From the NCBI GenBank assembly GCA_036567785.1, contig DATCTV010000049.1, forward strand, positions 1 to 64,000: a stretch of 64,000 nucleotides of DNA. The letters run 5' to 3'. Origin of the DNA: Desulfomonilia bacterium. GTDB taxonomy: Bacteria; Desulfobacterota; Desulfomonilia; UBA1062. The notes under the pieces are model-generated. The model did no database searches, was not told the origin of the DNA, and worked only from the letters and a program-made list of their open reading frames with translations. The translations under genes and the position numbers were made by a program. This document shows, piece by piece, positions 45,124 through 53,591 of the stretch; the first letter of the stretch is position 1, and each line of letters opens with the position of its first letter.

Positions 45124-46494
45124 CTAAAACTTGAACTCCGCAGAAATGCCTGCTGCAAACCCGTAGCCGGACAGCGTTATCTGTTCTCCTGTCTCCGCTT
45201 TCGTATATTCCTTCTCGATCAGGTAATGATACTGAATCATTGTCTGTACGCTTACGGGTTTGCTCCAGAATCTGCCCGGTTTGTCCCATCTGTTTTCAGT
45301 CCCGATGCTCAATATGTGCTTGTCGTTGTCGAGGAAATTCGTAGTCCCAGTCTGATCCGGTACGGGAGATTTCCAGAATGAATACCCGCCCCTCAGGGTC
45401 ATATCCCCTAGCCATTTGTTTGAGTAAATGACACCCTTTTCTATTCCGGCCCTGACATTGAATACATCATTAAAGGAAGGGGTCGGCTCGCCGTGAAGAA
45501 CGTCAATATATTTCGACCATTGCATCCATGTAAGGTCGGCGCTTAGTTTGAGGTCGTTATCGAACCTGTATGCCGCACCGAAGGCCCACTGTGAAGGCGA
45601 ATAATAATGTGCAAAGTGGTGATTATAGTCAAAGGAAACTGTCAGAGGCTTGCCGTCGGGGTCTTGAGGGTTTTGTATCAAAACATCAACATGATTGGTG
45701 CCGTAATCATCCATATAGAGTTCATCCCGCCACGACAGGCCGAATGAAAGCTTTTCGTTGGGCTTGATCTGCAAACCCACAATGGGAGAAACGCATAATT
45801 TCGTTTTCTGGTCTTCGCCTATATCACCCGATACACTGGCATATTGAGAATTTCCGTTCGGCCCGAGAAAGGCCTTAACAATATCATTTATCGCCTGCTT
45901 GTCGACATATACTGGCCCTTTACTGTTTGTCTCAAGTTCAAGCAGTATGTTTGCGCTTACGCCGATTGAAAGCCATTTTACGGGTTCATATCCAATGCCT
46001 GCCACTGCGACAAGCCTGTGCAGATCGTCATAATAAAAAATATAACGCTCCTCTTCAGGAAGCTGGGTTCTCCACCAGTACAGGCTGTCGGTCGGTATCA
46101 GGAATGTCCCGCCAAGCACCAGCGGTGTATTCTTGAGATACTTTGAGATGCCTCTTATATCAGCGCTGAAATTAAATCCGATATTCGTAACCGAGTCCTG
46201 TCCTGAAGGCGTATGCTTCCCGTATATCGAACTGTCAACCGTGCCTTTTAAATCGAATGTTGAAATGCCGAATTCGCTTGTCAGGCCTACATCCTTAAAA
46301 AAATCGATACCGGTCAGGCCTGCAGGATTCAAGTATGCCTCGGATCCGTCTAGGGATAGCGCTACCCCCGTGCCTGCCATGGATTGAGACCTGATGCCAA
46401 GGCCGCAGATTTCTCCCATTGATGCAAAAAGAATTGCCGGGGAAAATATACCCGTGAGGATTAAAACAATGAATAAGGGGGTTCTTCCTTTCAT
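45124..46494 (-). CDS. FadL/OmpP1-family outer-membrane transporter (second copy)
   Basis: 456 residues with signal peptide and the FadL N-terminal hatch motif (S-M-A-G-T-G-V-A-L-S-L-D-G-S-E-A-Y-L-N-P-A-G-L), then alternating strands to a terminal aromatic-K-F (A-E-F-K-F). FadL proteins let hydrophobic molecules (fatty acids, aromatic hydrocarbons) into the periplasm. ATG 46494 follows GGTGAGG; it directly follows the other FadL gene, whose stop lies within the same few bases. Confidence 0.92.
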   Translation of the reverse strand: MKGRTPLFIVLILTGIFSPAILFASMGEICGLGIRSQSMAGTGVALSLDGSEAYLNPAGLTGIDFFKDVGLTSEFGISTFDLKGTVDSSIYGKHTPSGQDSVTNIGFNFSADIRGISKYLKNTPLVLGGTFLIPTDSLYWWRTQLPEEERYIFYYDDLHRLVAVAGIGYEPVKWLSIGVSANILLELETNSKGPVYVDKQAINDIVKAFLGPNGNSQYASVSGDIGEDQKTKLCVSPIVGLQIKPNEKLSFGLSWRDELYMDDYGTNHVDVLIQNPQDPDGKPLTVSFDYNHHFAHYYSPSQWAFGAAYRFDNDLKLSADLTWMQWSKYIDVLHGEPTPSFNDVFNVRAGIEKGVIYSNKWLGDMTLRGGYSFWKSPVPDQTGTTNFLDNDKHILSIGTENRWDKPGRFWSKPVSVQTMIQYHYLIEKEYTKAETGEQITLSGYGFAAGISAEFKF

Positions 46495-46496
46495 AT

Positions 46497-47876
46497 CTAG
46501 AACCTCACCTTCCATGTGATACCGGTATTCCAGAGAGTTCCCCCGTATTTCACTGAAATACCGCTTATATCCTTAGTTACTTCGGAATCAGGCATGTATT
46601 GATACTGTACATGCAAATCCAGATCCGAATCCCTGAAACTGTATCCTGCACCTGTGCAGATGATATGGGTGTTTCCATCGATATAATTGAACACCCCGGT
46701 CTGTTCAGGGGCAGGCGTAGGCCTGTACATGTAACCGGTCCGCAATTTGATTTTTTCGGTAACAGCATATTCAAGACCCAGTTTAGGGTTAAAGGTATCT
46801 TTAAACCCCGGGTCAGGTGTCTCTTGATGAGGCCCTTTATAGTCGGACCATTCTGAATATGTAAGATCGAAAGAAGCGGTTATTCTGGAACCCTTCAATC
46901 CTAATCCGAGTGTATATTCCCTGGGTGAAAAGAATGAATTGTGTTCAAGATCGACCTTGATAACAGGAATCCTGTCAGCCAGTGTTTTATTCACATTCCC
47001 GTTCTTATCGACCGGAAGTATGTATAGATATTGATAACCTGATGAATCGGCGCTTATCTTGTCCCTGAAGCTGAATCCCAGGCTGAGCCAGTCAACAGGT
47101 TTATAGGTCAGACCTGCATAGAATGCCGCATTCAGAATCAATTCCCTGTTTACGGCAGCCTTTACATTTGCACTGTCGCTTATGTCAATCTGGAGTTCAT
47201 CAATAAGCTTTTCGATATCTGTTATGTTATCTATAATCTTATTTGAATCGACCTTAAGTGTTATGTGGGTGTCGGTATCGGCAAGCCTGAGCAGTATCTC
47301 TGAACCGATGCCGATTGATATCTTTTCACCGATATTTTTTGAAATGCCTGCATAGGCGCCAAGTCCCTTGGCGACATCGTTGTAAACGGGAAAGAAATAG
47401 TCTCTTGCTGTTTCGGGAATGTCAATGTCCAGTATTGCCTGAGTTGGAACAAAACAGGAAATGCCGAGGGTGAATCCTTTCATATGGCTTTCCAGTCTTC
47501 CGAGATCCATCACCAGACCAGCCGTGATGGCCTTTATATTCTCGTCGTCTTTTGCTGTTTTACCGGTACTGTCACTTATCTTGAAATCAGGCATCACGTA
47601 CATCGCACCGATGCCGAGCTGAAGCCATTGGTCTTTTTTCAGTACGAAATTGAGTCCGGAAGGGTTGTAGTAAGCCGCTGTATAATCATCTGAAATAGCC
47701 GTCATGGCCCCGGCCATGGAAGACGCCCTTGATGAAAGTCCAAGAAATGATGCCGTATCAGCTACGGCATCAGTCTGGAAAAATAAAACAAGGAGAAGGG
47801 GCAATAATGCATTTCTTAAATAAACAATAAAATTCGGTGTCCTGTGGCACGTGATGTTATTCATGAGTGCGGCCAC
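46497..47876 (-). CDS. FadL/OmpP1-family outer-membrane transporter (first copy)
   Basis: About 459 residues; signal peptide then hatch motif S-R-A-S-S-M-A-G-A-M-T-A-I-S-D-D-Y-T-A-A-Y-Y-N-P-S-G, and a beta-barrel ending in T-W-K-V-R-F. First gene of the FadL-TULIP-TetR-GRE run. GTG 47876 (after TAGGGTGT) or ATG 47864 are possible starts; the former has the better ribosome-binding site. Clearly related to, but diverged from, the downstream copy, suggesting different ligand preferences or a hetero-system. Confidence 0.92.
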   Translation of the reverse strand: MAALMNNITCHRTPNFIVYLRNALLPLLLVLFFQTDAVADTASFLGLSSRASSMAGAMTAISDDYTAAYYNPSGLNFVLKKDQWLQLGIGAMYVMPDFKISDSTGKTAKDDENIKAITAGLVMDLGRLESHMKGFTLGISCFVPTQAILDIDIPETARDYFFPVYNDVAKGLGAYAGISKNIGEKISIGIGSEILLRLADTDTHITLKVDSNKIIDNITDIEKLIDELQIDISDSANVKAAVNRELILNAAFYAGLTYKPVDWLSLGFSFRDKISADSSGYQYLYILPVDKNGNVNKTLADRIPVIKVDLEHNSFFSPREYTLGLGLKGSRITASFDLTYSEWSDYKGPHQETPDPGFKDTFNPKLGLEYAVTEKIKLRTGYMYRPTPAPEQTGVFNYIDGNTHIICTGAGYSFRDSDLDLHVQYQYMPDSEVTKDISGISVKYGGTLWNTGITWKVRF

Positions 47877-48192
47877 ACACCCTACAAATACTTCCAGCCC
47901 CTGTCACCCATAAAAAAGCCAAATGGCAGCACAATTTCAAGATTCAATAACCTCCCCATCCTTAATATAACAACGTTAAGCTAATTAAATATAAGCAACC
48001 TGCGTGCCATACTCATCACTTTTCAAACATTTGGAAATGACCCTGCAAGTTACTGAAAATACGAGCATAAAAAGCTGCAGCTATATTATTCTCCGACAGT
48101 TGATAAAAGTTATATATTCCATTCATATTTCCTTATGAATATTTTTTCTCTTTTGACCGGCAAAGTATTTCATAACATCTGTATACCTGGTA
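47877..48192. other. Intergenic region upstream of the FadL run
   Basis: 316 AT-rich bases between the polytopic protein and the FadL gene. One inverted repeat, ATTCATA-TTTCCT-TATGAAT (48121-48140), is followed on the plus strand by a T-rich stretch; for the leftward genes it would be an operator-like palindrome rather than a terminator. No ORF with a ribosome-binding site. Confidence 0.45.
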
Positions 48193-48879
48193 CTAAATCC
48201 AGCCCAGGAATCCCATGAAGATAATCAGGCACAGCAGGTCAAAACCAAGTATTGATCCTGTTGCAATGGCTTTCGCTTTAATAGTTTTCATATCATGGAC
48301 CCAGTATGCAACCGCATAGAACGGAAAATATCCAATCAGCCATATTATGAACGGAAACTTGATTCTCCACCATGAATACTCCCAGGTAAGGGCATTAAGC
48401 GCATTGAGTATGATCTCTATTATCACGCTCAATGTCGTGAAGAAGACAATGAAGAACCACCTGTTAGGGATGCCCATAATCTTCATGTTCTTGTCTTCGG
48501 GAAGGATTATGGTTGAAGCTATTCCAAGTATCGAGAACATGAAGCAGATTTCAATATTCAGGCCGATGAGGATCAGGTATGCAGTGTCGCCGCCCGGAGC
48601 GCCCCATACAGGGGCATACTGCGTGAAATAGAATACAAGGCCGTTCCATATTTCATTGAACCAGTCCATTCCCCAGAGGGCGAGACCCGCGAAGACCACA
48701 CTCCAGTTCTTCTTTGCCACCTGTGTGTGGTATATGTAAATGACTATTACGAGAATCGGTATCACATACCATTTGAACGTTGCCGGGTCTCTCAGAATGC
48801 CGAGCGCCTGAATCGAATACTCTGTCATGTTGTCCATGTTCTTTACAATTGATAGAGCCTGTTCTGAAAATCCGTTCAT
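48193..48879 (-). CDS. Uncharacterised polytopic membrane protein
   Basis: 228 residues with about six to seven TM segments (near 40-60, 70-85, 100-125, 140-160, 175-195, 205-225) and conserved-looking aromatic motifs G-M-D-W-F-N-E-I-W-N-G and T-W-E-Y-S-W-W. No family recognised. ATG 48879 follows a strong AAGGAGG. It is 316 bases upstream of the FadL run on the same strand and may or may not belong to it. Confidence 0.75.
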   Translation of the reverse strand: MNGFSEQALSIVKNMDNMTEYSIQALGILRDPATFKWYVIPILVIVIYIYHTQVAKKNWSVVFAGLALWGMDWFNEIWNGLVFYFTQYAPVWGAPGGDTAYLILIGLNIEICFMFSILGIASTIILPEDKNMKIMGIPNRWFFIVFFTTLSVIIEIILNALNALTWEYSWWRIKFPFIIWLIGYFPFYAVAYWVHDMKTIKAKAIATGSILGFDLLCLIIFMGFLGWI

Positions 48880-49072
48880 GATAACCTCCTTCACTTATTT
48901 AATTGAAATCAAATTAATCTTTTTTAAAAGAAATGAAAAATATAAAAATGACACACACTAAAGGCTGAAATTTCCGCTGCCCCGTTCAATGGCCTTGACT
49001 GTGCTTCGGATGCCTTTACTATTTAAACAGGTGCAATTTTTGTGATTATTTTTAACTGGAGGTGGTGCCTTG

Positions 49073-50389
49073 ATGGAATTTTCAGTTTCCGGCTCACAAG
49101 AAAAAGATGATCATACCGGACTAACAAGAAACGCCTTTTTCAAGGCAACAGGGTTGGCCGTTCTCGGTATTCTTTCAGGATGCAGCGGAAGATCAACAGA
49201 CACCTATCCGGCGTCTGAAAATTATCACACGTCGGCATTTTCAAAATCAGAAGGAACCGAAGAAACAGTGTTGGATCTTTCTTCAAATATCAATCCATGG
49301 GGACCCGCACCTGTTGCTCTTTCAGCCATGAAAGAGCAACTATATCGCAATGTGAGCCTTTCTGGCATCAACCGTTACCCTGATTTCATGAGCCTGAATA
49401 TCAGAGCCAGCGCTGCAAAACTCAACCGTGTATCACCGTTAAATATCGTTCCTATTTGCGGCATCTCTGAAGCGGTCAATATACTTTCTGATGCATATCT
49501 TGATGAAGGGGACGAGGTTATCACAACAGACCCTGCATTTTTTCTCATGGAACAGAAAGCCCTTTTGCAGAAGGCTTCTGTTGTAAAAGTGCCATTGATG
49601 AAAGACCACAGAACCGACCTCGATGCAATCATTAAAAGAATATCAAAAAAAACTAAGCTCATATATCTGATGAATCCACATAATCCCTGCGGGACGATCA
49701 TCAAAGACAATGAACTTGAAAATTTCATGACAAAGCTTGCGGCAGTAAACCTTTTGAGAAAAACAAAGGTTATTGCAGTTCTCGATCAGGCATATGGCGA
49801 TTACGTCGTCGACCCTGATTATGGCAAAACACTTACCGGTTATATTTCTTTTAATCCAATGGTCGTACTTCGTACCGCATCCTTCGCCTATGGCATGGCG
49901 GGCTTGAGATGCGGCTATGCCATTGCAAGAAGAGACATCGCAGCAGAAATGGACGGGAGCCTGCTGTATTATATAAATTCTGCGCTTAACAGCGATGCCA
50001 TCTCAAGAATCACACCGGGCCACAAGGGATGGAAACACCCCGAGGGTAACATAAACCGGCTTGCGGAATCGGGCATGATAGCAGCACTTGATCACGGACA
50101 GGACCATATAAGAAAGGTCAGAACGAAAAACAGGGAGAGCCTCGAATGGCTTTACAATGAGCTTGAGTTATCAGGCATAGATTTCATTCCATCTCAGAGC
50201 AATTTCCTCTTGATCGATCTGGGAAAGAGAACAGGCGTTGAAATAAAGAAAAAGCTGGGCACGATGGACATCTCGGTGCGCTCTGGCGATGAGTTTCATG
50301 CCGGATACTCAAACTTCATCAGGGTCTCAATCGGAACCAAAGATCAGATGGCTGTCTTTATTCAGGCCCTGAGAGAGGTGCTGCAGTGA
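49073..50389 (+). CDS. Exported aminotransferase-fold lipoprotein lacking the PLP lysine
   Basis: 438 residues of fold-type I aminotransferase, closest to HisC/threonine-phosphate decarboxylase. N-terminal Tat-like lipoprotein signal T-R-N-A-F-F-K ... L-S-G-C (Cys37; only one of the twin Args). Most PLP site residues are kept: M-N-P-H-N-P-C-G, L-D-Q-A-Y-G-D-Y, G-L-R-C-G-Y. But the Schiff-base lysine position in R-T-A-S-F-A-Y-G-M-A-G-L-R is Phe271 (family: S-K). Ordinary transamination should not be possible; a binding or altered role is likely. ATG 49073 follows GGAGGTG (TTG 49070 is an alternative). Overlaps the next gene by 4 bases. Confidence 0.85.
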   Translation: MEFSVSGSQEKDDHTGLTRNAFFKATGLAVLGILSGCSGRSTDTYPASENYHTSAFSKSEGTEETVLDLSSNINPWGPAPVALSAMKEQLYRNVSLSGINRYPDFMSLNIRASAAKLNRVSPLNIVPICGISEAVNILSDAYLDEGDEVITTDPAFFLMEQKALLQKASVVKVPLMKDHRTDLDAIIKRISKKTKLIYLMNPHNPCGTIIKDNELENFMTKLAAVNLLRKTKVIAVLDQAYGDYVVDPDYGKTLTGYISFNPMVVLRTASFAYGMAGLRCGYAIARRDIAAEMDGSLLYYINSALNSDAISRITPGHKGWKHPEGNINRLAESGMIAALDHGQDHIRKVRTKNRESLEWLYNELELSGIDFIPSQSNFLLIDLGKRTGVEIKKKLGTMDISVRSGDEFHAGYSNFIRVSIGTKDQMAVFIQALREVLQ

Positions 50390-51741
50390 AACCCTCTCTG
50401 CTCTCAATTGATATTACAAGGAGGGATTTTTTCAGGTACGGTGTGACAGCCGCCTCTCTGGTTGCAGCCGGATTTGCAGGCAGAGGCAGGGCCAATGCCT
50501 TTCCGCCTGACTGCATTTCGGATAATTTCACACGCATGTGTTATCACGAAAATCCTGTGGGGCCGCACCCTGCGGTTTATGAAAGCCTTGCAGGACTTTT
50601 ATCTTCAGACAGTCCGAGCCGCTATCCTGATGACATTGAGATGGAAGAACTCAAGAACGCCGTCCTGAAATACAACCGGGTGTACGGCATTCTCGGCACC
50701 GAGAATATCGGACTTACAGTCGGCTCGACTGAAGCTCTCATGATGTGTGCCTATTCACTTCTCAACGAAAACACCGCAGTTCTCACCGAATGGCCGACAT
50801 ACGGCATATTCTTCACCCGTGTTGAACAGACTGGCTCCAGGATAATCAAAGTCCCGCTCCTTAAGCAACCGGACGGAAGCTATCTTCCTGATCTTGAAAC
50901 CATGAAGAAAAAACTTGATGAAGACCCTTCTATAAGGATTGTTCATTTCAATCTGATAAACAACCCCATGGGGTCATACATGAAAAAGCCTGTATTTGAT
51001 GCCTTTGTCATGCATGTAAACGATAACTTCCCCGACGTGGTCATAATAGCAGATGATTCAGACCCCGAGTTCAGGGAGCGCATCACGGATGATGAGTTTC
51101 CAAAACCTCTTGAACACGTCATTGCAGGAAGAAACGTCATTCATGTACAGACCTTTTCGCACATTTTCGGAATAACAGGTCTGAGGCTTGGCTATTATAT
51201 CGCGCCGGCACGTATTGCGGAAAGGCTCGAGACCAAACGTATATACAGGGGTGTAAACATATCTGCAGTTACCGGCGGAATGGCCAGCATGCAAAATGCA
51301 GGAGAGCAGATAGAAAGATCGTATGTTAACAACCATGAAGGCAGGCTCTGGCTTTATTCACAGTTTGAGCGGATGGGAATACCATATCTAAGGTCCCACG
51401 GTTCATACATAATGCTTGATACAGGCATTCAAAGCTCAATCGTTTACATCCTCATGGCGGCCCAGGGTGTGATGATACGCCAAGGCAGCGAATGGGGACT
51501 TGATACATGGATTCGCGTAAACCCCGGGATGCATCCGGTTGAAAACGAAATTTTCATAAAGGCCCTTAAAAACATACGCATTGATTCAAAATCCTCGCTG
51601 TCACTGAAGGATGTCCTCAACACAGCCGAGGGAAAACAGGGGCTGAAAAACGGTTATGAAAACGGAATGCTTCCTGATATGATATCCCTCGATGAAAATG
51701 AAAGGATGACGGTTTTAAAAAATCTCCTCTCCGGGGGGTAA
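50386..51741 (+). CDS. Tat-exported aminotransferase homologue with Lys-to-His at the PLP site
   Basis: 451 residues. Twin-arginine signal (I-T-R-R-D-F-F-R-Y-G, R12-R13) with a cleavage site near A-N-A. HisC-like fold: V-G-S-T-E-A-L, N-N-P-M-G, I-A-D-D-S-D, and F-S-H-I-F-G-I-T-G-L-R-L-G-Y, in which the Schiff-base lysine is His259. The sugar dehydratase ColD is a known fold-type I enzyme using His at this place, so catalysis with PMP is conceivable. The Asp-x-x-Tyr tyrosine is also replaced. GTG start overlaps the preceding stop (GTGA). Tat export fits a protein folded around its cofactor in the cytoplasm. Confidence 0.85.
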   Translation: MKPSLLSIDITRRDFFRYGVTAASLVAAGFAGRGRANAFPPDCISDNFTRMCYHENPVGPHPAVYESLAGLLSSDSPSRYPDDIEMEELKNAVLKYNRVYGILGTENIGLTVGSTEALMMCAYSLLNENTAVLTEWPTYGIFFTRVEQTGSRIIKVPLLKQPDGSYLPDLETMKKKLDEDPSIRIVHFNLINNPMGSYMKKPVFDAFVMHVNDNFPDVVIIADDSDPEFRERITDDEFPKPLEHVIAGRNVIHVQTFSHIFGITGLRLGYYIAPARIAERLETKRIYRGVNISAVTGGMASMQNAGEQIERSYVNNHEGRLWLYSQFERMGIPYLRSHGSYIMLDTGIQSSIVYILMAAQGVMIRQGSEWGLDTWIRVNPGMHPVENEIFIKALKNIRIDSKSSLSLKDVLNTAEGKQGLKNGYENGMLPDMISLDENERMTVLKNLLSGG

Positions 51742-51742
51742 T

Positions 51743-52321
51743 ATGATCAAACGGATCGATCATGTATCAATTGCAGTAAAAGACTTTGAAAAGGCGAGGA
51801 AGTTTTTTGAAGACATCCTCGGGGCAATACCGGGCAGCCATGCAACGGATGATTCGATGAAATACAAATGGCATATCTTTTCCGCAGGCGACCTGAGCAG
51901 ACTGGAAATCATATCACCCACGGGGCAAGGGAGTTTTCTAGACGGCTTTCTGAAAGACCGGGAGGGCGGCGTTCATCACATTACATTTCAGACATCGGAT
52001 ATTAATAAAGCGAAGGCCGCTCTCGATGCAGCAGGCATCCCCTATTTCGGAGAAAATGTATACCCCGGAGGAATATGGAAGGAACTGTTCATCCACCCCA
52101 GAGATGCATTCGGCGTGCTTGTTCAGATTGCAGAATTCGCGCCCGACGACTGGCTGGCACCTGAGCTGTGTATGTCTGGAGGCCAGAAGTTCGAAGTTTC
52201 CGAGTCACCCGACGGTTGTTCGATATGCTTTGCGCACCCGGGCGGCGGAAAAGTCAGTCTTGAATTGAGCGATGACGAAGCGCAGTTGTTGATCGACAGG
52301 CTGAAACGTGCGATAACCTAG
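51743..52321 (+). CDS. VOC-superfamily protein (glyoxalase/methylmalonyl-CoA epimerase-like)
   Basis: 192 residues. The two beta-alpha-beta-beta-beta modules are visible: R-I-D-H-V-S-I-A-V-K-D at the start and G-G-V-H-H-I-T-F-Q-T-S-D-I in the second; the metal His positions (D-H-V and V-H-H-I) look kept, as in methylmalonyl-CoA epimerase. Length beyond the core (about 135-192) is a C-terminal extension. It starts right after the His259 protein, GGGGGG as ribosome-binding site, so probably one operon of three genes. No signal peptide, unlike its partners. Confidence 0.85.
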   Translation: MIKRIDHVSIAVKDFEKARKFFEDILGAIPGSHATDDSMKYKWHIFSAGDLSRLEIISPTGQGSFLDGFLKDREGGVHHITFQTSDINKAKAALDAAGIPYFGENVYPGGIWKELFIHPRDAFGVLVQIAEFAPDDWLAPELCMSGGQKFEVSESPDGCSICFAHPGGGKVSLELSDDEAQLLIDRLKRAIT

Positions 52322-52359
52322 AACGAACCAAAGGAATGCAAGGCTTCAGCGTTCTGCAA

Positions 52360-53517
52360 TCACCATTTCTGGAAGCAATGTTCGGCAAAGCCCAATATGT
52401 CTTTGACCTTGAGAACGGTCCCGTCGTCAAGCACGACCGTTCCGCTCATCCTGCCCCTGGGCTGTATGGTTTTCATGTAATAGAACCCGAGGTTTATAAA
52501 CTGCGAGTGGTCATAATCGCATTCCATCGTTATATCGAACCTGTTGTCATCGCTCTTGAAATGCCACGGCTGCATGATGTCGTCCGGGTTATAGTCCCAT
52601 TTGATCGGGCCCATCTTGTGGACAACACCGTCATAGACTATTGCACTGGCCTGAAAACGCGATGCGTTCTCTTCACCCCATCCGAAGTTGAAACCGAGCA
52701 CCTTGCCTTCCACCTCGCCTGACGCCACGGCCCAGCCCCACTCGAATTCTTTCGGCCATACCCCCCTGCCCCAGTCGAGAACGGCATATGAATCCTTTTC
52801 ATCAAAGACATACTTTTTGCCCTTGATGGTCACGCTTCCCGAAGCCCTCTTGGCAAAGACCTTGTCCGTATAGAAGAAGCTCAGCCCTTTCTCGTCAAAA
52901 GGCGCGGCAGTTGCCAGGGAGTCATCGGCCGGATCGTCCTGTATCTTCATCTCTCCAGTTATTTCCGGCCCGAAAATGGCGGATTTGGGGAAATCAAAGG
53001 TAAGCTTCTTGATGCCGTCCTTATATGTAAATGCGGAATATACGCCGCCCTTATCGAATACGTTGTCTTCATATGGGTTAAGCGGCGGCGTCAATGCATC
53101 GGTGTTAAAGAGGATGCGCATGTTGGAAAAAGTTTCACCGGTTTTATAGTCAACCAGCGATACTGTTATCAGAACCATCCACGTGATATCCGCCATGGTG
53201 ATTTCAAAGCTGTAATCGGAATTGTAGACATTATAGAAATCCCATTCCTTAAGCCTTTTCTGCTGGTCTTTCGTGAGGTTTTCCCTGTTGTATATCATGA
53301 GCGGATGGCGGGCCCACCCCCATGCGGCCAGTGTCCCGTCATCATTGAGCAGAGGCGTTTTTCCGGTAATTTCCCAATCATTATGCAGAACGACCTTTTC
53401 ATTCTGACCCTCTGACTGTTCCGTTGCTTGAGCGGCGGAATCGTCACCACCTGAACTGCTGCAACCGCAAATCATTAATACTGCGATCAGTATCGCCGCA
53501 TATAGCAAATTTTTCAT
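52360..53517 (-). CDS. DUF2804-like lipoprotein
   Basis: 385 residues, lipobox I-C-G-C (Cys19). The pattern (W-D-F-Y-N-V-Y-N near the middle, later L-D-W-G-R-G-V-W-P and W-G-W-A-V-A) matches DUF2804, a beta-rich family of unknown function. ATG 53517 starts the signal peptide with GAGGAGG upstream; a longer frame exists without a signal. Convergent with the VOC gene and downstream of the desulfhydrase gene on its strand. Confidence 0.75.
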   Translation of the reverse strand: MKNLLYAAILIAVLMICGCSSSGGDDSAAQATEQSEGQNEKVVLHNDWEITGKTPLLNDDGTLAAWGWARHPLMIYNRENLTKDQQKRLKEWDFYNVYNSDYSFEITMADITWMVLITVSLVDYKTGETFSNMRILFNTDALTPPLNPYEDNVFDKGGVYSAFTYKDGIKKLTFDFPKSAIFGPEITGEMKIQDDPADDSLATAAPFDEKGLSFFYTDKVFAKRASGSVTIKGKKYVFDEKDSYAVLDWGRGVWPKEFEWGWAVASGEVEGKVLGFNFGWGEENASRFQASAIVYDGVVHKMGPIKWDYNPDDIMQPWHFKSDDNRFDITMECDYDHSQFINLGFYYMKTIQPRGRMSGTVVLDDGTVLKVKDILGFAEHCFQKW

Positions 53518-53591
53518 ATCATGCCTCCTCATCTGCAAAATCAATTTATATATGCCGGGCATGCCCAACCATACCGGATTAGTATAACACA

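Noticed and set aside
48121-48154. Inverted repeat plus T-rich tract as a terminator
   Set aside because: Orientation is wrong for the minus-strand genes and the stem is only AT pairs; kept as a possible operator only.
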